Source of the DNA: Desulfobacteraceae bacterium
GTDB taxonomy: Bacteria; Desulfobacterota; Desulfobacteria; Desulfobacterales; Desulfobacteraceae
Length of the DNA stretch: 64,000 bases
Assembly (NCBI GenBank): GCA_016744295.1
Contig: JADGEQ010000005.1
Coordinates: forward strand, 150,788 to 214,787
Direction: 5' to 3'
Numbering within the stretch: the first letter of the stretch is position 1; the number at the start of each line of letters is the position of its first letter. A model generated the notes under the pieces. The model was not told where the DNA came from. It did no database searches and was given only the letters and a program-made list of their open reading frames with translations. The translations under genes and the position numbers were made by a program. This document shows positions 34,381-42,745 of this stretch, piece after piece.

Positions 34381-35207
34381 AATTTGCGTATTTCCCCGGG
34401 TGTAAAATTTCTTTTATAGAGGATTACAAACTCTCCTTTGAAGCGGTGATGAAAAATTTAGGGGTACAGCTTGTTAAACTTGAGTTTAATTGCTGTGGAT
34501 ATCCTGCCCGGAGTAAAAATTTTGAAGTTTCGATCTTGTCCTCCATAAAAAATTATGCCCTGGCCCAAAAATATGATCTTGATATTATCACCCCCTGCAA
34601 GTGCTGCTTCGGACAGTTCAAACATGCATCTTACTGGTATGGGCAAAACAACCGATTAAAAAAAAGAATAAACCAGCTCCTTGCCCGGGAAAACCTTTTC
34701 TGGGATGGCAATACCCAGATCAAACATTTGCTTTCCTTTCTCCATAATGATTTTGGTATCCCGGAATTAGAAAAAAGAATACAAAAAAAACTGCCGAACA
34801 AAAAGGTGGCGGTTCAATACGGATGCCACGCCCTAAGGCCCTTTTCCATTACAGGATTTGATAACCCTTATGCCCCTAAACTTTTTGAAGAACTTTTGGG
34901 TATCACTGGTGTGAAAATTGTTGAATGGTCAAAAAAAACAGAATGCTGCGGCAATCCCATTGCTGACACCAATCCGAAACTGTCGCTCAAAATCATTGAA
35001 AACAAAAGAAAAACTGCCAGAGATGCCGGAGCAGACTACATTTGTACCGGTTGCACCCACTGCCAAATGCAATATGAAATGGCCAAGCAATATAAAATGA
35101 ATAAGACCCAAACAAAGGAACTTAAGACTATTCTTTTCACCCAGATTCTGGGTACGGCCCTTGGCATAAACAAAAATCGGCTGTCCGCAACCGGAAAATT
35201 GTTGTAG
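34377..35207 (+). CDS. HdrB-like CCG-domain protein, GlpC C-terminal equivalent
   Basis: Protein of 276 residues with two cysteine-rich CCG repeats: FNCCGYPARS near 40 and ECCGNPIADT near 190. Further cysteines lie in CKCCFGQFKH (near 78), YGCHALRPF (near 146) and CTGCTHCQM (near 225). Same family as HdrB and the CCG half of GlpC/SdhE, which carries a non-cubane iron-sulfur site. The start overlaps the preceding stop, so both are made together. It probably completes the electron path from glycerol-3-phosphate to the membrane protein. Confidence 0.88.
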   Translation: MKFAYFPGCKISFIEDYKLSFEAVMKNLGVQLVKLEFNCCGYPARSKNFEVSILSSIKNYALAQKYDLDIITPCKCCFGQFKHASYWYGQNNRLKKRINQLLARENLFWDGNTQIKHLLSFLHNDFGIPELEKRIQKKLPNKKVAVQYGCHALRPFSITGFDNPYAPKLFEELLGITGVKIVEWSKKTECCGNPIADTNPKLSLKIIENKRKTARDAGADYICTGCTHCQMQYEMAKQYKMNKTQTKELKTILFTQILGTALGINKNRLSATGKLL

Positions 35208-35271
35208 ACTCGTGTGAGGAATAGACCCATTGGTCATAAAAGAGTAAACCAACAACAAAAGAGGAATAACC

Positions 35272-35436
35272 ATGGATATTTTATATTATTGCCAGAACAA
35301 ACAATGCCAAAATGCCCAAGAAACCCCCTATGTATTAACCCTTAAGCTGGATGATGTGATGGACGAAAAAAACATGGCCCAGATGTATTGTCCCCATTGC
35401 AAAACAGAATTAAAAAAGGAAGAACCCAAAACTTAA
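35272..35436 (+). CDS. Small zinc-ribbon protein
   Basis: A 54-residue protein with start ATG at 35272, preceded by GAGGAA. Two cysteine pairs, CQNKQC (residues 7-12) and CPHC (40-43), fit a zinc ribbon or rubredoxin-like knuckle. Lysine-rich tail. It lies between the glp electron-transfer gene and the glutamate-synthase-like gene; function unknown. Confidence 0.7.
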   Translation: MDILYYCQNKQCQNAQETPYVLTLKLDDVMDEKNMAQMYCPHCKTELKKEEPKT

Positions 35437-35518
35437 GTAACCTGGGCATCAAGGCATCGATAATGAACATTTGACCTGAACATTATTATTAAAGCTGATT
35501 TCAGAAAAGAGGATTGAT

Positions 35519-37039
35519 ATGTCTTATTCACCAAAATTAAGTTCTGGATTTACATTTGGAAAAAACCGTAGTGCTTTCATATCTCCCCAGTCGGGAATGT
35601 GTTCCTTTTGCACTCAAGATTGCAACGGCACCTGTGAACTGGCACAGGCAGCCGTGCTGGGGGCGCAAACAGTATACCCCACAACAACCGGGAACAATCA
35701 AATCGCATCGGAAAAAGACTATCCAATCGATTTTTCACATTTTAATGTCAACGGCCGTGTGTTCGGTGCCCAAGGAGTCACTGAAACCCAGGACGAGGCC
35801 ACCATTTTCAATGTTAACCTGGAGCGGACCTACGGCACCATCCACCCGGTTAAGATGGCAATACCCGTCATCCTGCCTGCATTGATTAAGCTTAACTGGC
35901 AGGACTACTTTGCCGGAGCTGCCATGTCCGGAGTGACCTGTGTGATTGGCGAACATGCCAGAAACAATGAGCCAAATCTGAAAATCGACAATGGAAAGGT
36001 TAAAGATTTTCCCTTGCTGGGAAAGGCCCTTGACTGCTTTAATAGATACGACAGGGGGTATGGCCAGATTGTGGTGCAATGTAATGTGGATGATGACCTC
36101 ATGGGGGTTCCGAAAATTGCCATCAAAAAATATGGGGCAAAGGCCATTGAGATTAAATTTGGGCAAGCAGCAAAGGGAACCCAGCCGGTCATACGGGTAA
36201 AGGATCTTGAAACCGCAATTGTCAAGCAGCAGCAGGGTAATCTGGTTCATCCCGATCCCAGTGATTCCTCCGTACAAAAAGCCTATAGCGACGGTGTTTG
36301 CCCCAATTTTTACACCTATGGCAGATTGCCCTTGTGGACAGAAAAATCCCTTATGGCCCATATTTCAACATTAAGAGATATGGGCGCCAAAAACATCTAT
36401 TTTAAAATGGCCGGGTATGACAGGATGGACATTGAACGCGTGCTCCGGATGGGTTGTGAGGCCCAGGTGGATATGGTCACCTTTGATGGCGCAGGCGGCG
36501 GTTCAGGATACAGCCCCTCAAAGATGATGAACGAGTGGTCACTGCCCACGGTCTGCTTAGAAGATGCTGTGGTCCGCATTTGTGAACAATTGAAATCCGA
36601 AGGATTGACCCTCCCGGCCATGGTGATGACCGGTGGCTTTGCAAGTGAGGATCAGGTTTTTAAGGGGTTGGCCTATGGGGATGGTCATGTTCTGGGAATT
36701 GGGTTGTGCCGGGCTTCAATGGCTGCAGCCATGACCGGAAAAACAATCGGTGAACAAATAAAGGCTGGAAATGTGCCGGAAAGATTTACACCATATGGTT
36801 CAACAATTGAAGAAATATTTTGCGACCTTCCTGATTTACGTGCCATATACGGCACAAGGGCGAATCAATTTCCCACCGGTGCCATCGGTGTTTTTTCTTA
36901 TCTCAATAAAATTGCATTTGGATTAAAGCATTTTGCTGCACTGAATCGAAAATTTAACATAAACCTTCTGGACAAAAGTGACCTTATTCCGCTGACATCC
37001 GAAGCAAGGGCCTTGATGGCCAATGAGTGGTTTAAATAA
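35519..37039 (+). CDS. FMN-dependent glutamate-synthase-family protein with N-terminal Cys cluster
   Basis: Protein of 506 residues matching the FMN/alpha domain of glutamate synthase (GltB central region): VTFDGAGGGSGYSP near 325, MVMTGGFASEDQVFKGLAYG near 368 and GIGLCRASMAAAMTG near 395. Near residues 27-40 is CSFCTQDCNGTC, a four-cysteine cluster not found at this place in ordinary GltB. It lacks the glutamine amidotransferase domain, so it is not a complete NADPH-GOGAT. Such stand-alone proteins are common in anaerobes and their reactions are mostly undefined. Start ATG at 35519 with AGAGGA upstream. Confidence 0.82.
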   Translation: MSYSPKLSSGFTFGKNRSAFISPQSGMCSFCTQDCNGTCELAQAAVLGAQTVYPTTTGNNQIASEKDYPIDFSHFNVNGRVFGAQGVTETQDEATIFNVNLERTYGTIHPVKMAIPVILPALIKLNWQDYFAGAAMSGVTCVIGEHARNNEPNLKIDNGKVKDFPLLGKALDCFNRYDRGYGQIVVQCNVDDDLMGVPKIAIKKYGAKAIEIKFGQAAKGTQPVIRVKDLETAIVKQQQGNLVHPDPSDSSVQKAYSDGVCPNFYTYGRLPLWTEKSLMAHISTLRDMGAKNIYFKMAGYDRMDIERVLRMGCEAQVDMVTFDGAGGGSGYSPSKMMNEWSLPTVCLEDAVVRICEQLKSEGLTLPAMVMTGGFASEDQVFKGLAYGDGHVLGIGLCRASMAAAMTGKTIGEQIKAGNVPERFTPYGSTIEEIFCDLPDLRAIYGTRANQFPTGAIGVFSYLNKIAFGLKHFAALNRKFNINLLDKSDLIPLTSEARALMANEWFK

Positions 37040-37069
37040 TAACCGCTATAGAGTTTTCCGGGTCCGCCA

Positions 37070-38251
37070 TCAACCTCTTGCCTGCAATATTTGGCACAAG
37101 GTTTCCTTTGGAAGCTGAACAGGGTTGTTTTTTTGTCCGGTTGCGCTGACAATGAAATCAATATCCCCGGGGGTTATCCCAAATGAACCAAGGCCGGGCA
37201 TTTTTAGCTGATCTGTCCACTGGGCCAGGAGTTGCACCAGATATCTTGACCCTTCCAAGGGATCGTCCCCCCCATGGGAAGGGCTCAAGAGATGCCCGGC
37301 CCTGGCATATTTAGCCAGGGCAGACCCCTTGGGGTTTGTTGCAATTAATCGTTCAATGTTTTGACGGGTCACTTCACACAAAAGCGTACCGCAGACAACC
37401 CCGTGGGGGATTTTAAATAATCCGCCGATAACCCCTGCAAACCCGTGTACCAATCCCAATCCTGCATTTGCCAGGGTCAAACCCGAAATATAGGATGCAT
37501 AGCAAATTTTTGTACGCCCAGCCAGATCATGGTGATCTTGGGTGCTAGCACGGATGATTGAATCACCCAGAATTTCCAGGGCACCCAGGGCCAGGGAATC
37601 TGTCATCATTGATCCTCCGGGGGACACCAGAGATTCCAAAAGCTGGGTCAAAGCGTCCATGCCACAGGCAGCCGTTATTCGAGGGGGACAGTCCAGGGTT
37701 AATTTTGGATCAACAATGGCAATATCAGGCATAAAATTGTCATGGCGAAGGGATTTTTTAAATCCTTTTTTTTCTACCCGGCTCACCTGGCTGATGACTG
37801 CATTTTTTGTGGCTTCACTACCGGTTCCGGCGGTTGTGGGAATCGCAATAAAAGGGAGCTTCTTCCCATCATGAATTTTGTTCCCAACCCCTTCCAGGTA
37901 ATTGATGATGGAATCTTTTTTTGTCATCATGGCTGAAACAGCTTTTCCCGCATCAATAACACTCCCGCCGCCAATGGCAGCAACAACATCTATCTGTTGA
38001 TTCTGGTATTGGCGGACAAGCGTATCAATAACAAAAGGAGAGGGTTCGGTTTCTACAATTGCGTGGTGAATCCTTATGGATTTTTTTCCCAACCCCTTTA
38101 AAAGCAATGGCCAGTGATAAGATTTTGGGAATGATTCTGCACCGGTGATCAGCAAAAGTGTATTTCCAAACCCCCTTATCAGTTCAGGAAGTCGGGCCAG
38201 TCTACCAGGTCCGAACTGGACATGGGAATTTGCAAAAAAATTAAACTCCAT
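37070..38251 (-). CDS. Iron-type alcohol dehydrogenase family protein
   Basis: NAD(P)-dependent dehydrogenase fold, 393 residues. GGGSVIDAGKAVSAM near 95-109 binds the cofactor, with PTTAGTGSEATKNAVI near 138. Metal-site region: Asp in CGMDALTQLLE near 193, His in LGLVHGF near 260 and IPHGVVCG near 275. The second usual ligand (His in DALTH) is Gln here, and the His of MAHP is Gly, so metal preference or chemistry may differ from FucO-type enzymes. Good ribosome-binding site AAGGAG. Divergent from glpA2 and convergent with the glutamate-synthase-like gene. In glycerol context it might reduce or oxidise a C3 alcohol/aldehyde, but this is inference. Confidence 0.85.
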   Translation of the reverse strand: MEFNFFANSHVQFGPGRLARLPELIRGFGNTLLLITGAESFPKSYHWPLLLKGLGKKSIRIHHAIVETEPSPFVIDTLVRQYQNQQIDVVAAIGGGSVIDAGKAVSAMMTKKDSIINYLEGVGNKIHDGKKLPFIAIPTTAGTGSEATKNAVISQVSRVEKKGFKKSLRHDNFMPDIAIVDPKLTLDCPPRITAACGMDALTQLLESLVSPGGSMMTDSLALGALEILGDSIIRASTQDHHDLAGRTKICYASYISGLTLANAGLGLVHGFAGVIGGLFKIPHGVVCGTLLCEVTRQNIERLIATNPKGSALAKYARAGHLLSPSHGGDDPLEGSRYLVQLLAQWTDQLKMPGLGSFGITPGDIDFIVSATGQKNNPVQLPKETLCQILQARG

Positions 38252-38311
38252 TTCAATATTCTCCTTGTTTTATAAACCATGCGGGTAATATATACCTTAT
38301 ATATTCCTTTT

Positions 38312-38359
38312 TTCACTTGCGAAAGCATTTTCTCCATGATATTTTCTTTTTCGAAGATT
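38312..38359 (+). promoter_or_regulatory. glpA2 promoter with single GlpR-like operator
   Basis: Same core as the glpS and glpA1 promoters: TTCACTTGCG at 38312-38321 with -35 TTGCGA (38317-38322), 17-bp spacer, extended -10 TG-A-TATTTT (hexamer 38340-38345), operator TTTTTCGAAGAT (38347-38358). The offset to the operator is again 35 bp. The two upstream TTCG half-sites of the other promoters are eroded here (ATATTCC in place of ATATTCG). Confidence 0.68.
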
Positions 38360-38394
38360 TAATTCTTAAATTATTAAAAAATGTTACCATAACC

Positions 38395-40077
38395 ATGAAA
38401 AAATTATTAAAAATTCCGGTTCTGATCATCGGCGGGGGTGTCACGGGTACAGGCATCGCCCGGGACCTTGCCCTCAGGGGCATCCATTGCCTTGTCATTG
38501 AAAAGGGAAATATTAACGACGGGGCATCTGGAAGGAATCATGGACTGCTCCACAGTGGCGCCCGCTATGTGGGATCGGATCCCGATTCTGCCGCAGAATG
38601 TGCAAGAGAATCCCAAATTTTGAAAAAGATTGCGCCCCACTGCATCGAAGATACCGGCGGCCTCTATGTAGCGGTACAGGGAGATGACCCAACTTATATT
38701 GCCAACTTTCCACCTCTTTGCAAACAGGCAGGAATCAATTGTCAGTCCCTTTCCGTCCAAGAAGCCCTGACGCTTGAACCCGCTCTTTCCAAGCGAACCA
38801 TTGCAGCCTTTCGAGTAAATGATGCCTCTGTGGATCCCTTTCATCTTTCCCTTGAAAATATGAACCAGGCCATTGAACATGGGGCTAAATATTACAGCAA
38901 TTGCCAGGCCATTGAGTTTATTCTTGACAAAAAAAGACCGGGAAAACAATCCATAACCAAAGTAAGGGTTCGAAATAATCTGACAGGCAATTGTTTTAAT
39001 ATTACCCCCGGGGTGGTTGTCAATGCCGCAGGTGCCTGGGCCGGGATCGTGGCGAACCTGGCGGGGATAAGCCTTGACATGATTTATTCCAAGGGAACCC
39101 TGCTGGTCACCCACAACCGGATCACCACCCATGTAATCAACCGCCTCAGACCGGCAGCGGATGGGGATATTCTGGTACCGGGCCGCACGGTTTCCATTTT
39201 CGGCACCACATCCACCCGAATCGACAACCTGGATGATATCCACCCGGAGTTCACTGAAACCGATTTTCTGGTTGCCCAGGGAGCCCAGATGGTTCCAGGA
39301 CTTGAAACAGCCCGATATATAAGGGCCTATGCCGGTGTCAGACCCCTTGTCAGCAGAAAAGATGCGCCCAAGGGTGATGATCGGGCCGTTTCCAGAGGAT
39401 TTTATCTGTTTGACCATGCAAAGGACCAGACAAAAAACCAACCAACGGAAAACCAAGTTGACAACCTGGTGACCATCACCGGCGGCAAGGTTACCACCTA
39501 TCGGCTGATGGCCGAAAAAACAGCTGACCTGGTTGCTGAAAAGCTGGGGATATCAACCCCCTGCTCCACCGCCGACACCCCGCTGATATCCCGTGCGCCC
39601 AGCAAGCTCATCGAAGCGGGCATGTCGGTCAAGCTCTGGGCAAAGGACCCAAGCCCCGGTGACAGCATGATGTGTGAGTGTGAAATGGTGCCCAAAAGCC
39701 ATTTCAAGGAGTTGCTTACCTGGCTGAAGCAGAACCGGGAAACAGCTGATTTAAATTCCCTCCGAATCCACTCCCGCCTGGGGAAGGGTGCCTGCCAGGG
39801 AACATTTTGCAGTCTGAGGGTCACAGGCCTTATGTATGATGAAACCTATATCAAAGGCAGCCAGGGGCTGGACAATATCAAATTTTTACTTGAGGAACGC
39901 TTCAAGGGCCAAAAGCCGGTTCTATGGGGCAGTCAACTGGCCCAGGCAGAACTGAACGAAGGTATTTTCTGTTCTTTTTTTGGCCTGGACATGGCGGATC
40001 AAAATAGGGTGGATAATGATATGGTGGATCAGGACATGGCCAACCCGGGTATTAAAGGACAAGCGAATGGAAAATAG
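38395..40077 (+). CDS. glpA: Anaerobic glycerol-3-phosphate dehydrogenase subunit A, copy 2
   Basis: Paralogue of the gene at 29785, 560 residues. IIGGGVTGTGIARDLALRG near 10-28 and GASGRNHGLLHSGARYVG near 47-64; BFD-like module with CEC near 428 and CQGTFC near 465. The last ~25 residues are a polar Asp/Gln/Asn-rich tail with a repeated (V)D-N/Q-D-M-like pattern not found in copy 1. The ATG at 38395 is the natural start; the in-frame start at 38317 lies within the promoter block. It overlaps glpB2 by 11 nt. No glpC or Hdr-like gene follows, so it probably shares the copy-1 electron acceptors. Confidence 0.92.
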   Translation: MKKLLKIPVLIIGGGVTGTGIARDLALRGIHCLVIEKGNINDGASGRNHGLLHSGARYVGSDPDSAAECARESQILKKIAPHCIEDTGGLYVAVQGDDPTYIANFPPLCKQAGINCQSLSVQEALTLEPALSKRTIAAFRVNDASVDPFHLSLENMNQAIEHGAKYYSNCQAIEFILDKKRPGKQSITKVRVRNNLTGNCFNITPGVVVNAAGAWAGIVANLAGISLDMIYSKGTLLVTHNRITTHVINRLRPAADGDILVPGRTVSIFGTTSTRIDNLDDIHPEFTETDFLVAQGAQMVPGLETARYIRAYAGVRPLVSRKDAPKGDDRAVSRGFYLFDHAKDQTKNQPTENQVDNLVTITGGKVTTYRLMAEKTADLVAEKLGISTPCSTADTPLISRAPSKLIEAGMSVKLWAKDPSPGDSMMCECEMVPKSHFKELLTWLKQNRETADLNSLRIHSRLGKGACQGTFCSLRVTGLMYDETYIKGSQGLDNIKFLLEERFKGQKPVLWGSQLAQAELNEGIFCSFFGLDMADQNRVDNDMVDQDMANPGIKGQANGK

Positions 40078-41353
40078 AGCGGTGATCCGAACAGAGCTTG
40101 CCATTATCGGAAGCGGCATGGCTGGCATGGCAGCCGCCCTGTTTGCTGCAAACAGAAAAATACCTGCCGTTGTTGCAGGAGGGGCCGGGGGATTTGAATA
40201 TGCCAGCGGATTGCTGGACCTTTGGGGATTGACCCGTCCCGACCAGGGCTATTGCAAAAATCCCTGGCAGGGGATCGGCCAGATTGCCAAAATCTGGCCC
40301 AGTCATCCTTTTTCAAAGATTCCTGAACCCAATATTACGCAGGCATTTGAAGAGCTTATTGCTGGGCTTAAAAATCATGGGCTGGACTATACAGGCCTGC
40401 CCCGGGAAAACAGCCGGATTATAACCGCATTTGGGACGGCAAAACCCACCTACAGACTTCCCGTGACCATGGAACACAATGCAACAGCCCTCAAGGAAAA
40501 ACCCGCCACCCTGCTGCTGGACTTCAACGGGCTCAGGGAATTTCGGGCCAAATTTGTCCAGCAGGTTCTGGCATCTGCCTGGCCCCAAATCCGGGTTGCG
40601 GCCATTGATTTTCCGCAAATGTCCCAGCGCTCGGAACTTTTTACCCCCCTCATGGCCCAGGCCATGGAAACAGAGCAGGTCCAGGACAAATTTGCAGCAG
40701 CGGTCAAACCCCTGCTCAAGGATGAACTGTTTTTAGGTCTGCCCGCTATTCTGGGCATTCACCGCTCCCAGGATATTTTGAACCGGCTCCAGAAACTTCT
40801 GGAGGTAAAGATATTTGAAATTCCCACCTCCCCGGTATCCGTGCCGGGTATCCGTCTCAAGGAAACCTTTAAACGAGCGTTGACAGGTACCTGCGTCACC
40901 CTGCTGCCCAATCAACGGATTATTTCAGCCGCCAGTAACCTCCGGGAATTTTGTCTGGACACCAATAGTCAACCTGGCATCGGCACAACCCGGATCCAGG
41001 CGAAAAACTGTCTGCTTGCCACGGGCCGATTTTTATCAAATGGATTGATATCCGGCCCCAAGGGGATACAAGAAAGTGTGTTCAATCTTCGGGTTGACCA
41101 GCCGGAAACCCGGGAACACTGGCATGGGGAAAATTATTTTGATCCCAAGGGCCATGCCGTCAACCTGGCCGGACTTCCCACCGACGAAAATTTACGACCC
41201 ACGGATAAAAACAATAGCCCGGCCCATGAAAATCTATACGCAGCCGGATCCATCCTGGCGGGTCAGGACTGGATGCGAAACCGTTCCGGAACGGGTCTTT
41301 CCATTGCAACTGCCTTTTACGCCATTAAACAGATGGGTCTATCACAGAAGTAG
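40067..41353 (+). CDS. glpB: Anaerobic glycerol-3-phosphate dehydrogenase subunit B, copy 2
   Basis: Paralogue of the gene at 31356, 428 residues from ATG 40067. LAIIGSGMAGMAAALFA near 10-26 and the C-terminal GSILAGQDWMRNRSGTGLSIATA near 395-417 match the GlpB family. Several central segments are alignable to copy 1 (VFNLRVDQPETRE, YFDPKGHAVNLAG). The start overlaps the glpA2 stop. End of the operon; the RND operon is convergent, 34 nt away. Confidence 0.9.
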   Translation: MENRAVIRTELAIIGSGMAGMAAALFAANRKIPAVVAGGAGGFEYASGLLDLWGLTRPDQGYCKNPWQGIGQIAKIWPSHPFSKIPEPNITQAFEELIAGLKNHGLDYTGLPRENSRIITAFGTAKPTYRLPVTMEHNATALKEKPATLLLDFNGLREFRAKFVQQVLASAWPQIRVAAIDFPQMSQRSELFTPLMAQAMETEQVQDKFAAAVKPLLKDELFLGLPAILGIHRSQDILNRLQKLLEVKIFEIPTSPVSVPGIRLKETFKRALTGTCVTLLPNQRIISAASNLREFCLDTNSQPGIGTTRIQAKNCLLATGRFLSNGLISGPKGIQESVFNLRVDQPETREHWHGENYFDPKGHAVNLAGLPTDENLRPTDKNNSPAHENLYAAGSILAGQDWMRNRSGTGLSIATAFYAIKQMGLSQK

Positions 41354-41386
41354 ACCCTAATTTTTTACCTTAAATCAGCCGGATCA

Positions 41387-42745
41387 TTATTCCCTGATTT
41401 CATTATGAACCGGATCAAAATGGGCTATACCATCATTAACCGGTTCATAAATGGCGCCGGAGGAGGCCTTAAGTTCATACCAGGCCTGGCGAAGGGAGAT
41501 CAGGGACAGGGCTGTTTTTTGCTGGGTCTGGGTCAGATTATTCTGAGCCTCATTCAGGGTGACCAGACTGGTCTTCCCATATTTATACTCTATTTCAACC
41601 AGATCCCGGTTCTCTTTTACCAACCGGCCGTTTTCGCGATAGAGCCGCAGCTGTTTCTGGGCACCGGCAACAGTAAAGCAATCCTGACGAATTTCAGAGG
41701 TCACTGTATTTTCAAGATTTTTTATATCCATTTGAGCCTGGGCGTCAGCATACCGTGATTCCTGCACAGCAGCCCTGTCCCCGCCTCCCCTGAAAAGGGG
41801 ATATGAAAGAAACAACCCCAGGCTGTTTTCAATATCATCTCCTTCAAAACGGCCGCTGCCGATTCTGTCTGCGCCCACAGATCCGTTCAGGCTGATTTCC
41901 GGGAAAAATTTTGCTTTTGCCGTCTCAATATTGGCAAGGGCGATCCGGCTTGCCAACTTTAGTTTGTGCAGGTCCGGACGATTGTCCAGGGCATAGGTCA
42001 CCATGGGTTTCACCTGGGGAGGTTCCATCTCACCCTTTGTTTCAACCGTTGGAAAAACAGGTTCGGGCAGCGCTTCCCCCGCAGCATCCTCTCCGAGAAG
42101 GGCAGCCAAGGCAGCCCTTGCCACATCAAACTGGGAGGTAAATTTTTCCATTTCAATCCGGGCCTGGTTCATACGGGTGTTAAGATTTAAAACATCGCTC
42201 ACGGATCCCTTGCCTGCTTTTTTTTTAATCCGGGCATCGGCCAGCTGCTTGGCGTAAAAAATTTCATCCGATTCGGCAATCGCTCGATTGGCAAGGGCCA
42301 GCTGCCCCGTGTGAAAGCTTGCGGCCACAGAAGCAAGAAGTTTTCGAACCACATCAATCTTGTCCGCTTCTGCCAGATTCTGTTCAAGTTCTGCGGCCTG
42401 TACAGCATATTTTGTGGAAAAACCGGAAAAAAGCACCCATTTGGCGGTCATGGACCCGTCATAATATTCCTGACTGCTGTTGGTAGCCGGACCTGATGCA
42501 ATCTCATTGTCAGACAGCTGTTTCCGGCTCATTGAGGCCCCAAGTGACAAAAAAGGATAATAATCGGCACGGGCCCGGGTAATCCGCTTGCTTGCCTGGT
42601 TGATCCGCTGAACCATTGCCTTGACGCTGGGGTTGTCTGCCCTGGCCTTTTCAAAGGCCAGATCCAGGGTCATCTGACCTGCCTGTGCAGGCCTGGACAG
42701 AAAAACACATAAAAGGCAGATCATAATCTGATATCGATATTTCAA
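41387..42745 (-). CDS. TolC-family outer-membrane efflux protein
   Basis: Outer-membrane channel of a tripartite efflux pump, 452 residues (family 430-490). A signal peptide ending near residue 22 (AQAG) is followed by two repeats of helical-hairpin plus strand. Start is a TTG at 42745, 5 nt after AAGGAG, overlapping the RND stop. Third gene after the MFP and RND subunits and last of the operon. Confidence 0.9.
   Translation of the reverse strand: MKYRYQIMICLLCVFLSRPAQAGQMTLDLAFEKARADNPSVKAMVQRINQASKRITRARADYYPFLSLGASMSRKQLSDNEIASGPATNSSQEYYDGSMTAKWVLFSGFSTKYAVQAAELEQNLAEADKIDVVRKLLASVAASFHTGQLALANRAIAESDEIFYAKQLADARIKKKAGKGSVSDVLNLNTRMNQARIEMEKFTSQFDVARAALAALLGEDAAGEALPEPVFPTVETKGEMEPPQVKPMVTYALDNRPDLHKLKLASRIALANIETAKAKFFPEISLNGSVGADRIGSGRFEGDDIENSLGLFLSYPLFRGGGDRAAVQESRYADAQAQMDIKNLENTVTSEIRQDCFTVAGAQKQLRLYRENGRLVKENRDLVEIEYKYGKTSLVTLNEAQNNLTQTQQKTALSLISLRQAWYELKASSGAIYEPVNDGIAHFDPVHNEIRE

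Noticed and set aside
38407..39456. 349-codon minus-strand open frame opposite glpA2
   Set aside because: Antisense of a strongly conserved flavoprotein. No start signal or domain.
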